Source of the DNA: Alphaproteobacteria bacterium
Lineage (GTDB): Bacteria; Pseudomonadota; Alphaproteobacteria; Rs-D84
Direction of reading: 5' to 3'
NCBI GenBank assembly: GCA_024402765.1
Contig: JAKSTC010000010.1
Span: 1 to 36,398 of the forward strand
Length of the DNA stretch: 36,398 nucleotides
Shown here: piece by piece, positions 1 to 10,294 of the stretch
Layout of the letters: each line of letters begins with the position of its first letter
Numbering within the stretch: the first letter of the stretch is position 1
Notes under the pieces: model-generated
Told to the model about the DNA's origin: nothing
Databases searched by the model: none
The model's input: only the letters and a program-made list of their open reading frames with translations
Made by a program: the position numbers and the translations under genes

Positions 1-1
1 A

Positions 2-229
2 TGTCAGTCAGGATATTATCTGAGTAATGATAATACATGTGTAGCACAGTCAACGATAGAGTCACCTACATGTAATACAGATATGTATACTTCATGTCAG
101 TCAGGATATGAACTGAACAATGGTATGTGTGTAGCACAGTCAACGATAGAATATCCAATATGTGATACAGATATATATACTTCATGCCAGTTAGGATATT
201 ATCTGAGTAATGATAATACATGTTTGTTG
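2..229 (+). repeat. Tandem in-frame coding repeats (93 and 90 bp, plus a truncated third copy)
   Basis: Units start at 2, 95 and 185, each beginning TGYCAGTYAGGATAT. The first is 31 codons, the second 30, and the third diverges after CLLC. The array probably continues upstream of the window. Such arrays can expand or contract by slippage or recombination. Confidence 0.8.
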
Positions 230-844
230 TGCCCAGATGTGTATCCGGGTAGCGATGGTGGTGCAGGAGGTATAAACAGCTGTTACTTAACAACAGAGTC
301 TGGTAAATATGTTGCGACGGCTGGTGTGGGGCAGACTGAGTGTGTAGCGGGAAATTCTTGTGTTGGTGAAACAAAGGTCCACTATGATGAGACTGGTGGA
401 ATAACGCCATGTGCGTGCGGAACATATCAACCTGCAACTGGTCAAGCGTCTTGCAAGAAAACAGATGGTGGATATTATGCAACGGGCACTGGCAACACAG
501 ATCAAACGGCTGCGGGCGCGGGTAATTGGGCGAAGGCTGGTGCATGTGAGGCGACCGCGTGTGCAAATGGTCTTACCACGATTGGTTATGGCGCAGGTGC
601 AGACGAAGAAGGTGATTGCGGAAAGATATATCATGTTGGTAACGGAAAAATCTATTTGCGCAGTAAAAGAAAAACTGTTCCATCTTTGAATTTTGATTTG
701 AACAATGATGGAGAAGCAGATTTATATGGGAACATGTCATCATCGCCACATAAAATGAGTACAGGGACAGAGGATTCATTAAAAATAAAAATCGGTGCGA
801 CAACATATTATGTTCATGACGATAGTGCACCAGTTATTCAATGA
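2..844 (+). CDS. Cys-rich repeat surface/secreted protein, 3' part (5' end outside window)
   Basis: The reading frame is open from base 2 to the TAA at 842-844, so the gene starts before the window; the internal ATG at 83 is not the true start. Visible are about 2.5 tandem 30-31-residue repeats of the form CQxGYxLxxxxxCVAQSTIE, then a Gly/Cys-rich stretch (GTYQPATGQASC, GGYYATGTGN) resembling GCC2/GCC3 or TNFR-like Cys-rich modules. The Cys-free tail has a LNNDGEADLYG segment that could bind calcium, by analogy with DxDxDG loops. Even Cys spacing suggests a disulfide-bonded extracellular protein. The N-terminal signal and any anchor are not visible. Exact function unknown; a cell-surface or adhesin-like role is inference. 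Confidence 0.75.
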   Translation, partial: CQSGYYLSNDNTCVAQSTIESPTCNTDMYTSCQSGYELNNGMCVAQSTIEYPICDTDIYTSCQLGYYLSNDNTCLLCPDVYPGSDGGAGGINSCYLTTESGKYVATAGVGQTECVAGNSCVGETKVHYDETGGITPCACGTYQPATGQASCKKTDGGYYATGTGNTDQTAAGAGNWAKAGACEATACANGLTTIGYGAGADEEGDCGKIYHVGNGKIYLRSKRKTVPSLNFDLNNDGEADLYGNMSSSPHKMSTGTEDSLKIKIGATTYYVHDDSAPVIQ

Positions 845-868
845 TTCTATTGTAATATTTATTAGATA

Positions 869-893
869 AAAAATGCCCAATTGGGCATTTTTT
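869..893. terminator. Bidirectional intrinsic terminator
   Basis: Perfect palindrome ATGCCCAATTGGGCAT flanked by an A-run on the left and a T-run on the right. It separates the convergent surface-protein gene and the deaminase gene and can stop transcription both ways. Confidence 0.85.
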
Positions 894-1911
894 ATTTTGT
901 TAATTGATTGCGCTGTATGGTGCGCAGAATTTTTTTCTTTGCAAAATCACGTACGCGTGTCAAACTAGTTGTATCTGTAATAGTTTTTCCAACCGTAATA
1001 TATGCATCAGCAGTTTGATTTACGATTTTATCAATATTGTTTTCTTTACGGTTTATATTTTTTAATAGTTCTTTTTGTAGATTTAGCATAGCAATGGTTC
1101 TGGTGTCGTGATTAGTTAAAAAGTTATGATTAAGAATTTTTTTGTCGATTAGATTAGCAACATCCTGCTTGATATTGTAACCATATGTTACATGGTTAAG
1201 TGTAATAAGCGCATCAGCACATTCTGCGGCTATATTATCAAGCGAATTGTTCAATATTAATTCTGTTTCAAGTTCGATAAATTCTTCCACACATAGTAGA
1301 ATTTGAAATTCTAGACCATTTTTTGCAATAAGTTCTTTTGATAAATTATCTAATGTTACCGGATTAATTAAATTCATTATATGGGGAAAAGATGAGTGGC
1401 CTTTAATCAACGGCTTATTTAATGCTTTGTAATGAACACCACTTTCATCAAATATTTCGAGTGATGTTTTAATAGTGTCGCGCCAACCAGGAATTTTACT
1501 CTTGTCTGGGGTTTCTTCTGGGGCTAAAAATATTACTTCTTTGATACCTGATTGTATAATTGCGCGTGCACAGTCAACACACGGTGGCATTGTTATAAAT
1601 GCGGTGCAACCACGAACAGAGCCACCATAATAAGTAGTATTATAAATTGCATTGCGCTCAGCATGTTCGGTATATTGGTATTTCGCAGGTCGTAAATGTC
1701 GTTCGGCGATTTCATCGTTAACGCCACGTGGAAAGCCGTTATAACCCATTGAACGAATTTCTTTGTCTGGACCAACAATCACACATCCGACCTTGGTACT
1801 TTCATCTTTGGACCAGGTGGATATACTTTTGGCCAAATCCATAAAACGTAAATTCCATTTTTCAGAAAAAGTGAACGAGGTATTTTTTTTCATATGTTTG
1901 TTTCTCTTCAT
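892..1911 (-). CDS. dCMP/deoxycytidylate deaminase fused to MazG-like all-alpha NTP pyrophosphohydrolase domain
   Basis: Residues about 15-165 are a ComEB-type zinc deaminase: YNGFPRGVND, then HAERNAI (H83, E85) and PPCVDCA (C111, C114) supply the zinc ligands and catalytic Glu. dCMP deaminases make dUMP for thymidylate synthesis. Residues about 195-262 carry the EExxE...ExxD signature of MazG/dUTPase-superfamily pyrophosphohydrolases (E209, E210, E213, E230, D233). Residues about 272-335 look like a second, degenerate copy (QKEL...QTADA). Ordinary dCMP deaminases are about 150-190 residues, so 339 is a clear fusion. A combined dNTP-to-dNMP and deamination role is inference. The start may instead be Met7 (base 1893); neither has a strong Shine-Dalgarno. 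It is divergent from era. Confidence 0.8.
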   Translation of the reverse strand: MKRNKHMKKNTSFTFSEKWNLRFMDLAKSISTWSKDESTKVGCVIVGPDKEIRSMGYNGFPRGVNDEIAERHLRPAKYQYTEHAERNAIYNTTYYGGSVRGCTAFITMPPCVDCARAIIQSGIKEVIFLAPEETPDKSKIPGWRDTIKTSLEIFDESGVHYKALNKPLIKGHSSFPHIMNLINPVTLDNLSKELIAKNGLEFQILLCVEEFIELETELILNNSLDNIAAECADALITLNHVTYGYNIKQDVANLIDKKILNHNFLTNHDTRTIAMLNLQKELLKNINRKENNIDKIVNQTADAYITVGKTITDTTSLTRVRDFAKKKILRTIQRNQLTK

Positions 1912-1988
1912 CTACCTCTCTCTGATTTTATAGTACATATAACAATATGAAATTGCAAGATTTTTGTTAACTTTTGAAAATCCTGTGC

Positions 1989-1994
1989 TAATCT
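1989..1994 (+). promoter_or_regulatory. Probable extended -10 element of era
   Basis: TGCTAATCT places an extended -10 only 7 bases before the era ATG at 2002, with a weak TTGTTA (1964-1969) 19 bp upstream. No Shine-Dalgarno fits between, so the transcript would be leaderless or nearly so. Confidence 0.4.
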
Positions 1995-2001
1995 ATGTCG
2001 C

Positions 2002-2895
2002 ATGACAGATGATACATATTCAGGTTTTGTCGCCATTATGGGTCCAACAAATGCCGGTAAATCTACATTGTTGAACCAAATTATGGGGCGCAAGGTTTCA
2101 ATCGTTTCGCACAAGGTTCAAACCACGCGAACCCGTCTACGTGCAATAAAAATGGTTGGTGATAGGCAACTGGTTTTTGTTGATACTCCGGGTGTTTTTA
2201 AACCAAAACGTAGATTGGATAGTGCAATGGTTGGGGCTGCAATGGATGCTGCAACTGATGCAGATGCAATATTGTTGGTGATTGATGCAAATAAGGGCAT
2301 TACAGAAACTGTTCGTAACCTAATTATTAAAATAAAGAATAATAAAAATCTGTTTGTTGCCTTGAACAAGGTTGATGCAATAAAAAAAGATTCTTTGTTG
2401 CCAATTGTCGCAGAATTATCACAAATGGCAGATTTTAAAGAAATCTTTATGATTTCCGCATTGAAAAATGATGGAATTACCGAAATGTTAAATTCTTTGG
2501 CACGTGTTATGCCAAAATCGCCATATTTGTTTGACGCAAAGGATGCATCTGATGTCCCTGATAATTTATACTTGGCGGAATTAACGCGTGAAAAGATTTA
2601 TAAGTATATTCACCAAGAATTACCATATCATATAAATGTTGTAACTGAACATGTGGATGTTGATGACGAAGGCGTTCTGGACATTTATCAAAAAATTGTT
2701 GTGCAAAACGAAGCACATAAAAAGATTGTTGTTGGCCACGGTGGTGCACAATTAAAACAAATCGGAACCGCCGCCCGTCATGATATCCAGGACCAGTGGG
2801 GCGTAAATGCACGCTTGCACCTATTTGTGCGTGTTGAACCAGATTGGGAAGAAAATGCAGAAAATTATACCGACCAAGGATTAGAATTTAAGTAA
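2002..2895 (+). CDS. era: GTPase Era
   Basis: Era is an essential GTPase that binds 16S rRNA and helps mature the 30S subunit. The 297-residue length is normal. G1 P-loop GPTNAGKS is at 14-21, G3 DTPG at 61-64 and G4 NKVD at 122-125. A C-terminal KH RNA-binding domain (about 200-297) has the VVGHGGAQLKQIG core. No other start fits better than the ATG at 2002, which sits just behind a candidate -10 box with no RBS. The next gene follows after 12 bases, so co-transcription is likely. Confidence 0.97.
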   Translation: MTDDTYSGFVAIMGPTNAGKSTLLNQIMGRKVSIVSHKVQTTRTRLRAIKMVGDRQLVFVDTPGVFKPKRRLDSAMVGAAMDAATDADAILLVIDANKGITETVRNLIIKIKNNKNLFVALNKVDAIKKDSLLPIVAELSQMADFKEIFMISALKNDGITEMLNSLARVMPKSPYLFDAKDASDVPDNLYLAELTREKIYKYIHQELPYHINVVTEHVDVDDEGVLDIYQKIVVQNEAHKKIVVGHGGAQLKQIGTAARHDIQDQWGVNARLHLFVRVEPDWEENAENYTDQGLEFK

Positions 2896-2907
2896 AAGGA
2901 TAGATAA

Positions 2908-3321
2908 ATGAAACGCAATATAAAAACAAATTTGAAGTTAGCGGGTGTATGTGCCACCGCAATGATGACACTTTCTGGGTGTGGAACGAAATATACTAAT
3001 GTTATAGAAGACATATCAGAAGATAAAATATTAGTGAAAGATGTCACAGATGGTAAAGAAAGAATAATAGAATTCGTGCATAATAACGAAAGTTATAATA
3101 TTTGGGAGAAATACTTAAAAGATTCTCATATTGGGGATACGGTGGTTTTAAAGGTTGTGCGTCCTGTTTATAATAATTATAATAGATATAAATGTTTGAA
3201 AGATGGTTTTGATCTCTATGTACATTTTGATAATGAATTACATTGGGCCAGACAAGAACAAGCCAAATTTGATTCTTTGAAATGCGTAATTGCACACGAA
3301 AGTCAAGGAAAACAAAGATAA
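2908..3321 (+). CDS. Small predicted lipoprotein, unknown function
   Basis: 137 residues. The N-terminus has a charged region, a hydrophobic stretch and a lipobox LSGC, with the lipidated Cys near residue 25. The mature part is hydrophilic, begins GTKYTNVIEDISEDKILVKD, and has no recognisable motif; it looks beta-rich. AAAGGA precedes the ATG. It lies between era and queA; its TAA at 3319-3321 is one base before the queA ATG, so the genes are probably coupled. A housekeeping link is not implied by the sequence. Confidence 0.75.
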   Translation: MKRNIKTNLKLAGVCATAMMTLSGCGTKYTNVIEDISEDKILVKDVTDGKERIIEFVHNNESYNIWEKYLKDSHIGDTVVLKVVRPVYNNYNRYKCLKDGFDLYVHFDNELHWARQEQAKFDSLKCVIAHESQGKQR

Positions 3322-3322
3322 A

Positions 3323-4348
3323 ATGCTACACACATCTGACTTTGATTTCGATTTGCCACCCGAACTGATTGCGTCGCACCCACTGGAACAACGCGATGCT
3401 TCGCGTATGTTGGTTGTTGACGGGGAAAATCTGGCGGACAAACATATTCGTGATATATTGGATTTTATTCAGCCCGGCGATGTTATTGTGTTTAATAATT
3501 CGCGTGTTATACCGGCACGATTTAACGCATCTGGACACGAAATAACCCTGCATACGGCGGTTGACGATAAAACATGGTGGGGATTGTGTAAAAAATTTAC
3601 CCATATTGAAATTGACGACACATTAACAATGGATGATGGAACAACAATGACGGTCGTTGATAAAGATGATGAAAGTGGTCTGTTGTTGCGTTTTAATTGT
3701 GATAATGTTTTTGATGTCCTGAACAAACTGGGTAAAATGCCGTTGCCACCTTATATGAAACGCGAAGAAGAAACCGAGGATAGGGAACGTTATCAAACGG
3801 TGTATGCAGAACCTTTGGGTTCTATGGCGGCACCGACGGCGGGTTTGCATTTTACAAACGAACTTATAAGCGAAATAGAAGCACGTGGCGCAGCCGTGGT
3901 AAAGGTTACATTGCATGTTGGGGCGGGAACTTGGATGCCGGTTAAAACAGAAAACCTGGCCGAACATAAAATGCATAGCGAATGGTGTTGTATAACGAAT
4001 GAACAGGCGGACATAATAAACAATGCAAAACGCGTAATTGCGGTTGGAACAACATCTATGCGGACATTAGAAAGTGCGGCAATTCGTGCACGTGAAAGTG
4101 GGTTAAATGGGCGTGTTGTGCCGATTTGTTTGAATACAAATATATTTATTACACCCGGATACAAATTTGGTGCGGTTGATGTATTGTTGACTAACTTTCA
4201 TTTGCCAAAATCAACATTGTTTATGTTGGTTTCTGCGTTTGCAGGGCTGGATAATATGAAGTCCGCATATGCGCATGCAGTTGCGGAAAAATATCGTTTC
4301 TTTTCGTATGGTGATTGTTGTTTATTATTTAAGCAAAAGGACGCGTAA
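3323..4348 (+). CDS. queA: S-adenosylmethionine:tRNA ribosyltransferase-isomerase QueA
   Basis: QueA transfers and isomerises the ribosyl of SAM onto preQ1 at tRNA position 34, giving epoxyqueuosine. The 341-residue protein starts MLHTSDFDFDLPPELIASHP, the usual QueA N-terminus; an upstream in-frame ATG at 3290 adds eleven unrelated residues inside the lipoprotein gene and is rejected. Conserved blocks are FNNSRVIPARF, AAPTAGLHFT, LHVGAGTW and LLTNFHLPKSTLFMLVSAFAG. It is 3 bases upstream of tgt, the preceding pathway step. Confidence 0.97.
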   Translation: MLHTSDFDFDLPPELIASHPLEQRDASRMLVVDGENLADKHIRDILDFIQPGDVIVFNNSRVIPARFNASGHEITLHTAVDDKTWWGLCKKFTHIEIDDTLTMDDGTTMTVVDKDDESGLLLRFNCDNVFDVLNKLGKMPLPPYMKREEETEDRERYQTVYAEPLGSMAAPTAGLHFTNELISEIEARGAAVVKVTLHVGAGTWMPVKTENLAEHKMHSEWCCITNEQADIINNAKRVIAVGTTSMRTLESAAIRARESGLNGRVVPICLNTNIFITPGYKFGAVDVLLTNFHLPKSTLFMLVSAFAGLDNMKSAYAHAVAEKYRFFSYGDCCLLFKQKDA

Positions 4349-6407
<2,059 letters not shown>

Positions 6408-6428
6408 TGAAAATAAAGGATGTATAAA

Positions 6429-6677
6429 ATGAGTGAAAACATAGATGCAAATGTAAAACAAGAAAAAAATTTTGATGTAAATTTACATGGAATTCGTTGG
6501 ACAATACTTGCTTTGGCGAGTTTGAGTATTGCAATTTCTGCGGTTGATACAAAGCAATTGATTGGTGAAATCAAAGACATCAGGGCAGATCAATTAAAGG
6601 TTCAACAGGCCCAATTGGATGTTGCAAAAAAGCAATATACGCTTGATTCCTTGAAATTTTATTCCAAAGAAAGATAA
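6429..6677 (+). CDS. Small single-pass membrane protein with coiled-coil tail
   Basis: 82 residues. ATG 6429 is chosen over ATG 6420 because AAAGGA at 6415-6420 is properly spaced only for 6429. One hydrophobic segment is at about 22-40 (WTILALASLSIAISAV). It is followed by a heptad-like Gln/Lys/Leu stretch (IRADQLKVQQAQLDVAKKQY). It is likely in an operon with the upstream two-helix protein. Family unknown. Confidence 0.7.
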   Translation: MSENIDANVKQEKNFDVNLHGIRWTILALASLSIAISAVDTKQLIGEIKDIRADQLKVQQAQLDVAKKQYTLDSLKFYSKER

Positions 6678-6730
6678 CCCACCACCCAAAGCACTTTGAG
6701 CGCACCAAAGAAAAAAATAATAAAAAATGC

Positions 6731-6759
6731 TTGCAATCTGTAAAAAGATGTGTCATTAT
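6731..6759 (+). promoter_or_regulatory. Sigma70-type promoter of tRNA-Gly
   Basis: TTGCAA, 17-bp spacer, CATTAT; the expected start is 4-5 bases before the tRNA 5' end. Confidence 0.7.
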
Positions 6760-6770
6760 TTGTCGGCAAT

Positions 6771-6847
6771 GCGAGCGTAGCTCAGTTGGCTAGAGCGCAA
6801 CCTTGCCAAGGTTGAGGTCGAGGGTTCGAGCCCCTTTGCTCGCACCA
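6771..6847 (+). tRNA. tRNA-Gly(GCC)
   Basis: 77 nt including encoded CCA. Acceptor GCGAGCG/TGCTCGC, anticodon stem CAACC/GGTTG with loop TTGCCAA (anticodon GCC), and T-loop TTCGAGC. All arms fold. Confidence 0.97.
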
Positions 6848-6857
6848 GAGTTTATGA

Positions 6858-6889
6858 AGCAGGCGTACGTTTTGTACGTCTGCTTTTTT
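6858..6889 (+). terminator. Intrinsic terminator after tRNA-Gly
   Basis: AGCAGGCGTAC pairs with GTACGTCTGCT (one G-T pair), followed by six Ts. Confidence 0.85.
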
Positions 6890-6913
6890 ATTTAAACCCA
6901 AAAGGAACATAAA

Positions 6914-8380
6914 ATGTCAGAAAACCAAAACATATCAACAAATGAATTAGAAGCCCGCTTACAAAAGGCCGAAAATATTCGTGCACGCGATGGTGTGGTA
7001 TGGAAAGATAAATTTGAACGTAGTCATAAAATTGCAGAAGCGTGTGGTTTGTCTGACGGTGAATCTGTAAAATTAGCGGGTCGTGTAACGGCTTTGCGTT
7101 GGTTGGGCAAACTGATGTTTGGTCGTATTTATGATATAGAAGGCGAAATTCAATTCTCTATGTCCCGCGAAGAAATTGGTGAAGATGATTATAAGTTTAT
7201 GAAGGCCAATGTTGATTTGGGGGATTTTATTGGTATTACTGGCGAATTGTATCACACTACGGCTGGTGAATTGACGGTTAAGGTTTCACATTATGATATT
7301 TTGGCAAAAGCGTTGCGCCCACTGCCGGAAAAGTTCCATGGTTTAACGGATACAGAGGCACGCTATCGTCAACGTTATTTGGATATTATTTCTAATCCAG
7401 AGGCACGTAATGTCTTGTTGGGGCGCTTTAAGATGACACAAGCATGGCGTGAATTTATGAATAAAAACGGATTTCTGGAAATTGAAACACCTGTTTTGCA
7501 AAATGTTGCATCGGGGGCGGCGGCAAAGCCATTTACAACCCATCACAATGCGTTGGATACAGATTTCCAGTTGCGTATATCGCCTGAATTATTCTTAAAG
7601 CAGGCAATTGGTGCCGGTTTTGATAGGGTGTATGAGGTTGCCAAAGATTTCCGTAACGAGGGGATGGATGCAATGCATCTGCAGGAATTCACAATGGTTG
7701 AATGGTATGCGGCATATTGGGACTATAAAAAGAATATGGAATTTACTTGGAAACTGATTCAGCATTTATTAATGGAAATGCGCGGAACATTGCAAATTGA
7801 ATACCAAGGGACCGAATTAGATTTTTCACAGTATGACACAATGGATTATACTGCGAAAATGAACGAATTGTTTGGTTGCAATATTTTGGACTTTGACGAT
7901 GTTGATGATTTGAAAAAGCAGCTGATTGATAAAAAGATGTTTGATGCTGATGATTTACAGGAATTAAAATCTGTGCCAACTTTGGTTGATTGGGTTTATA
8001 AACGCAAGATTCGCGAAAACATTATCAAGCCAACATTTTTGTATAACTATCCAACATATATGGTGCCTTTGGCGCGCCACAGTGATGCGGACGACAGGTG
8101 TTTGGATATGTTCCAGTTGTTGGTATGTGGCGCGGAATTATGCAAGGGGTATTCTGAATTGGTTAATCCGATTCAACAGTTGCACGCTTTCGAAGACCAA
8201 GCGAAAAATATTGCCAATGGTGACGAAGAAGCCTTTAATCCCGATAATGACTTTGTCCGTGCAATGGAACATGGATTCCCACCAATTTCTGGCGTGGGAT
8301 TGGGTGTAGATAGATTGGCAAATATAATATTTGATCAACCGACTCTGCGCGATGTTATTTTATTTCCAATGATGAAATAA
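6914..8380 (+). CDS. lysS: Lysyl-tRNA synthetase, class II
   Basis: 488 residues. It charges tRNA-Lys. The N-terminal OB fold (about 55-145) binds the anticodon. The class II core has motif 2 around FRNEGMDAMHLQEFTMVEWY (the longest quoted block) and motif 3 GVGLGVDRLANIIF followed by LRDVILFP. RYRQRYLDII is the usual linker after the OB fold. The C-terminal half also has ELCKGYSELVNP, typical of LysS. RBS AAAGGA is at 6901-6906. Most alphaproteobacteria use the unrelated class I enzyme, so class II is a mild oddity here. Confidence 0.95.
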   Translation: MSENQNISTNELEARLQKAENIRARDGVVWKDKFERSHKIAEACGLSDGESVKLAGRVTALRWLGKLMFGRIYDIEGEIQFSMSREEIGEDDYKFMKANVDLGDFIGITGELYHTTAGELTVKVSHYDILAKALRPLPEKFHGLTDTEARYRQRYLDIISNPEARNVLLGRFKMTQAWREFMNKNGFLEIETPVLQNVASGAAAKPFTTHHNALDTDFQLRISPELFLKQAIGAGFDRVYEVAKDFRNEGMDAMHLQEFTMVEWYAAYWDYKKNMEFTWKLIQHLLMEMRGTLQIEYQGTELDFSQYDTMDYTAKMNELFGCNILDFDDVDDLKKQLIDKKMFDADDLQELKSVPTLVDWVYKRKIRENIIKPTFLYNYPTYMVPLARHSDADDRCLDMFQLLVCGAELCKGYSELVNPIQQLHAFEDQAKNIANGDEEAFNPDNDFVRAMEHGFPPISGVGLGVDRLANIIFDQPTLRDVILFPMMK

Positions 8381-8386
8381 TTTACT

Positions 8387-9787
8387 GTGGAATACGATAT
8401 GGAAAGTGGTTTTGATGCGGCAGCCTTAACCGCAGAACACGATAGAAAAAATTTACAGGATATACAGCGTGCGCTGGATACAGGGCGTATTGATAAGAAT
8501 ACTGCCGATTATATTGGCGCGATGTATACCAATGGTATGGAGTGGTTTCGCGAAGTATTTCATGTTTTGGGTAAATGTTTAGGCGCACCAAAGACTGCTG
8601 TGTTGGAATATGATACCGATAGCGCATCTGGTATAGATAAACCAATCACGATTTCTGATATTTGTCCGATGTCTGCATACCTGGTTCAGCATCGTTTGGA
8701 TGCGGACCCTATGCGTAATCAATTCTTTACAAGTTGCACAGGACATCAAATTGATTTGTCTGTATCTTCTATTGTGACGGTTTTGGTTGGTGCACAAAAA
8801 AAAGTATCGCGTGCATTAGATAAAGTTACAGGAAAATATTATACCGATTATGTTAACGAAGTTGCATTAACCGCCCAGCGTGTAATTGAATCTCACGAAC
8901 GGATTGCTTCTGGCAAGGCGATTGCAGAAAAGATTCGGGAACAATTTGACAAGAAATTTATAACAACCGCATCAGAAACTGTTTTGGCAATTATTGGTAA
9001 AGGACACGAAAAAATTGCTGTGGATTTGGTTCGCGCTTTGGATAAAATTCGGACACCTTATGCAAGACTCCAAGATGTGTGGCGTGTGAAATGTTTGTTT
9101 GATTTAGTACCCCAAGCGCGCACATTTATTGAACGTATTCGTGATTTGATGCCTGATAGAGTTTTAGAAATTCGTGATAAGTTTTATGATATGGAAAACC
9201 CACGGAATTATCGTGATGCAAAGTTAGTCATAAACATTGGCAAAGATAATAAGATTATCCCAATGGAAATTATTTGCCAAGTTCGAACGTTTTTTGACTT
9301 TGAGCGTAAAACGCATACGCATTATGAAGTTGCACGTAAGGAAAATAGTGTAAAGTCAGGACCGATTGAACGCAAATTGGCGGATTTTATGGAAGATGGA
9401 ATTCGTGAGTATAATTTGATGATTGTTCGTTGTTTGGATGATTTGTTCGACAGGGTTGGGTGGAACGTTTTGTATTCGCATGACCATGATATTTCAATGT
9501 TTGATGGCTTTCCTAAAAAATGCACTTTGTATTATCCGCAAAATATATTAGAGATAATTGCAGATAAATTGGACAATGCCATCGAAAATGAGGTTTTTCG
9601 TATGACGACTGTGCCCGCAAAGTTGACCAAAGATCAGGAAGTAGAGATTTTTCGCTTTATGACGCGCTTTATTTTGGTCGCGGCGATGCCGTATTTAAAG
9701 TCTACATGGTCTGTGCCATCTGATACGATTGCGGGTCAATTATTCAATTTTGTTATGAAAGAAGTTCAGAGATATTATAAGAAATAA
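8387..9787 (+). CDS. Divergent RelA/SpoT-fold nucleotidyltransferase-like protein
   Basis: 466 residues from GTG 8387 (or 462 from ATG 8399); neither start has a clear RBS. It begins 6 bases after lysS. The N-terminal half is alpha-helical without motifs I know. Residues about 215-325 read like a RelA/SpoT synthetase fold: LQDVWRVKCLFD aligns with the D-x-x-x-x-R block, and PMEIICQVRTFFDFERKTH with the EIQ(V/I)RT...H block that carries the catalytic Glu. No HD hydrolase, TGS or ACT domain is seen, so it is not a standard long RSH. It could make (p)ppGpp-like products or be a degenerate relative. The fold is inferred from motifs alone. Confidence 0.55.
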   Translation: MEYDMESGFDAAALTAEHDRKNLQDIQRALDTGRIDKNTADYIGAMYTNGMEWFREVFHVLGKCLGAPKTAVLEYDTDSASGIDKPITISDICPMSAYLVQHRLDADPMRNQFFTSCTGHQIDLSVSSIVTVLVGAQKKVSRALDKVTGKYYTDYVNEVALTAQRVIESHERIASGKAIAEKIREQFDKKFITTASETVLAIIGKGHEKIAVDLVRALDKIRTPYARLQDVWRVKCLFDLVPQARTFIERIRDLMPDRVLEIRDKFYDMENPRNYRDAKLVINIGKDNKIIPMEIICQVRTFFDFERKTHTHYEVARKENSVKSGPIERKLADFMEDGIREYNLMIVRCLDDLFDRVGWNVLYSHDHDISMFDGFPKKCTLYYPQNILEIIADKLDNAIENEVFRMTTVPAKLTKDQEVEIFRFMTRFILVAAMPYLKSTWSVPSDTIAGQLFNFVMKEVQRYYKK

Positions 9788-9894
9788 GTCCTGCGTTTTT
9801 GTCTTGCTTTAATTCTAATAATAGTTAACAATGAATACAGGTTCTGGGTGGAACTGTATCAGAACCATAACAAGCATAACAAAGGATTACGATT

Positions 9895-10239
9895 ATGCGT
9901 CAAGGCAAGGTTAAATGGTATAACGGAAAAAAGTGTTTCGGCTTTATTAGTCCTGACACACCAAACGAAGACGGCAATACAGATGATGTATTTGTTCATT
10001 CAAGTTCTTTAAAGGAAGCAGGTATCAGATTTTTAAACGAAAATGATATCGTTGAATTTGAAGAAGAACCACGTAACGGAAAATTGTCTGTCACAACAAT
10101 TAAACTGATTCAGCGTGACGAAGAATCTGCACGCAGATTTCAGGAACGTCGTGCGGAATATCGTCGTGCGCGTGAAGAACGTAAGCATCGGGAAGAAAAA
10201 TCTGAAAAACGTTCTGGTTTTGCATTCTGGAAAAAATAA
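9895..10239 (+). CDS. Cold-shock domain protein with charged C-terminal tail
   Basis: The first about 72 residues form a CspA-type OB fold: GKVKWYNGKKCFGFI contains RNP1 and DVFVHSS is RNP2. These proteins bind single-stranded RNA/DNA and act as RNA chaperones. Residues 73-114 are an Arg/Glu/Lys-rich extension ending GFAFWKK, longer than the usual about 70-residue Csp. AAAGGA precedes the ATG. A 107-base gap upstream may hold the long 5' leader common to csp mRNAs; I see no firm promoter in it. Confidence 0.9.
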   Translation: MRQGKVKWYNGKKCFGFISPDTPNEDGNTDDVFVHSSSLKEAGIRFLNENDIVEFEEEPRNGKLSVTTIKLIQRDEESARRFQERRAEYRRAREERKHREEKSEKRSGFAFWKK

Positions 10240-10241
10240 TA

Positions 10242-10265
10242 AATCGCCCGTTTGGGCGATTTTTA
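10242..10265. terminator. Intrinsic terminator between convergent genes
   Basis: AATCGCCC GTTT GGGCGATT followed by Ts. On the other strand the stem is followed by TTATTATTTTTT, so it can also serve mtaB. Confidence 0.85.
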
Positions 10266-10294
10266 TTTATAACATTCCAATTTTAGTAGGATAT

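Noticed and set aside
2-229. Short regularly spaced repeats, possible CRISPR array
   Set aside because: Units are contiguous, in frame and coding, with no unique spacers and no cas genes.
66-566. 166-residue minus-strand ORF opposite the Cys-rich gene
   Set aside because: A mirror of repeat codons, rich in His/Leu/Thr, with no RBS.
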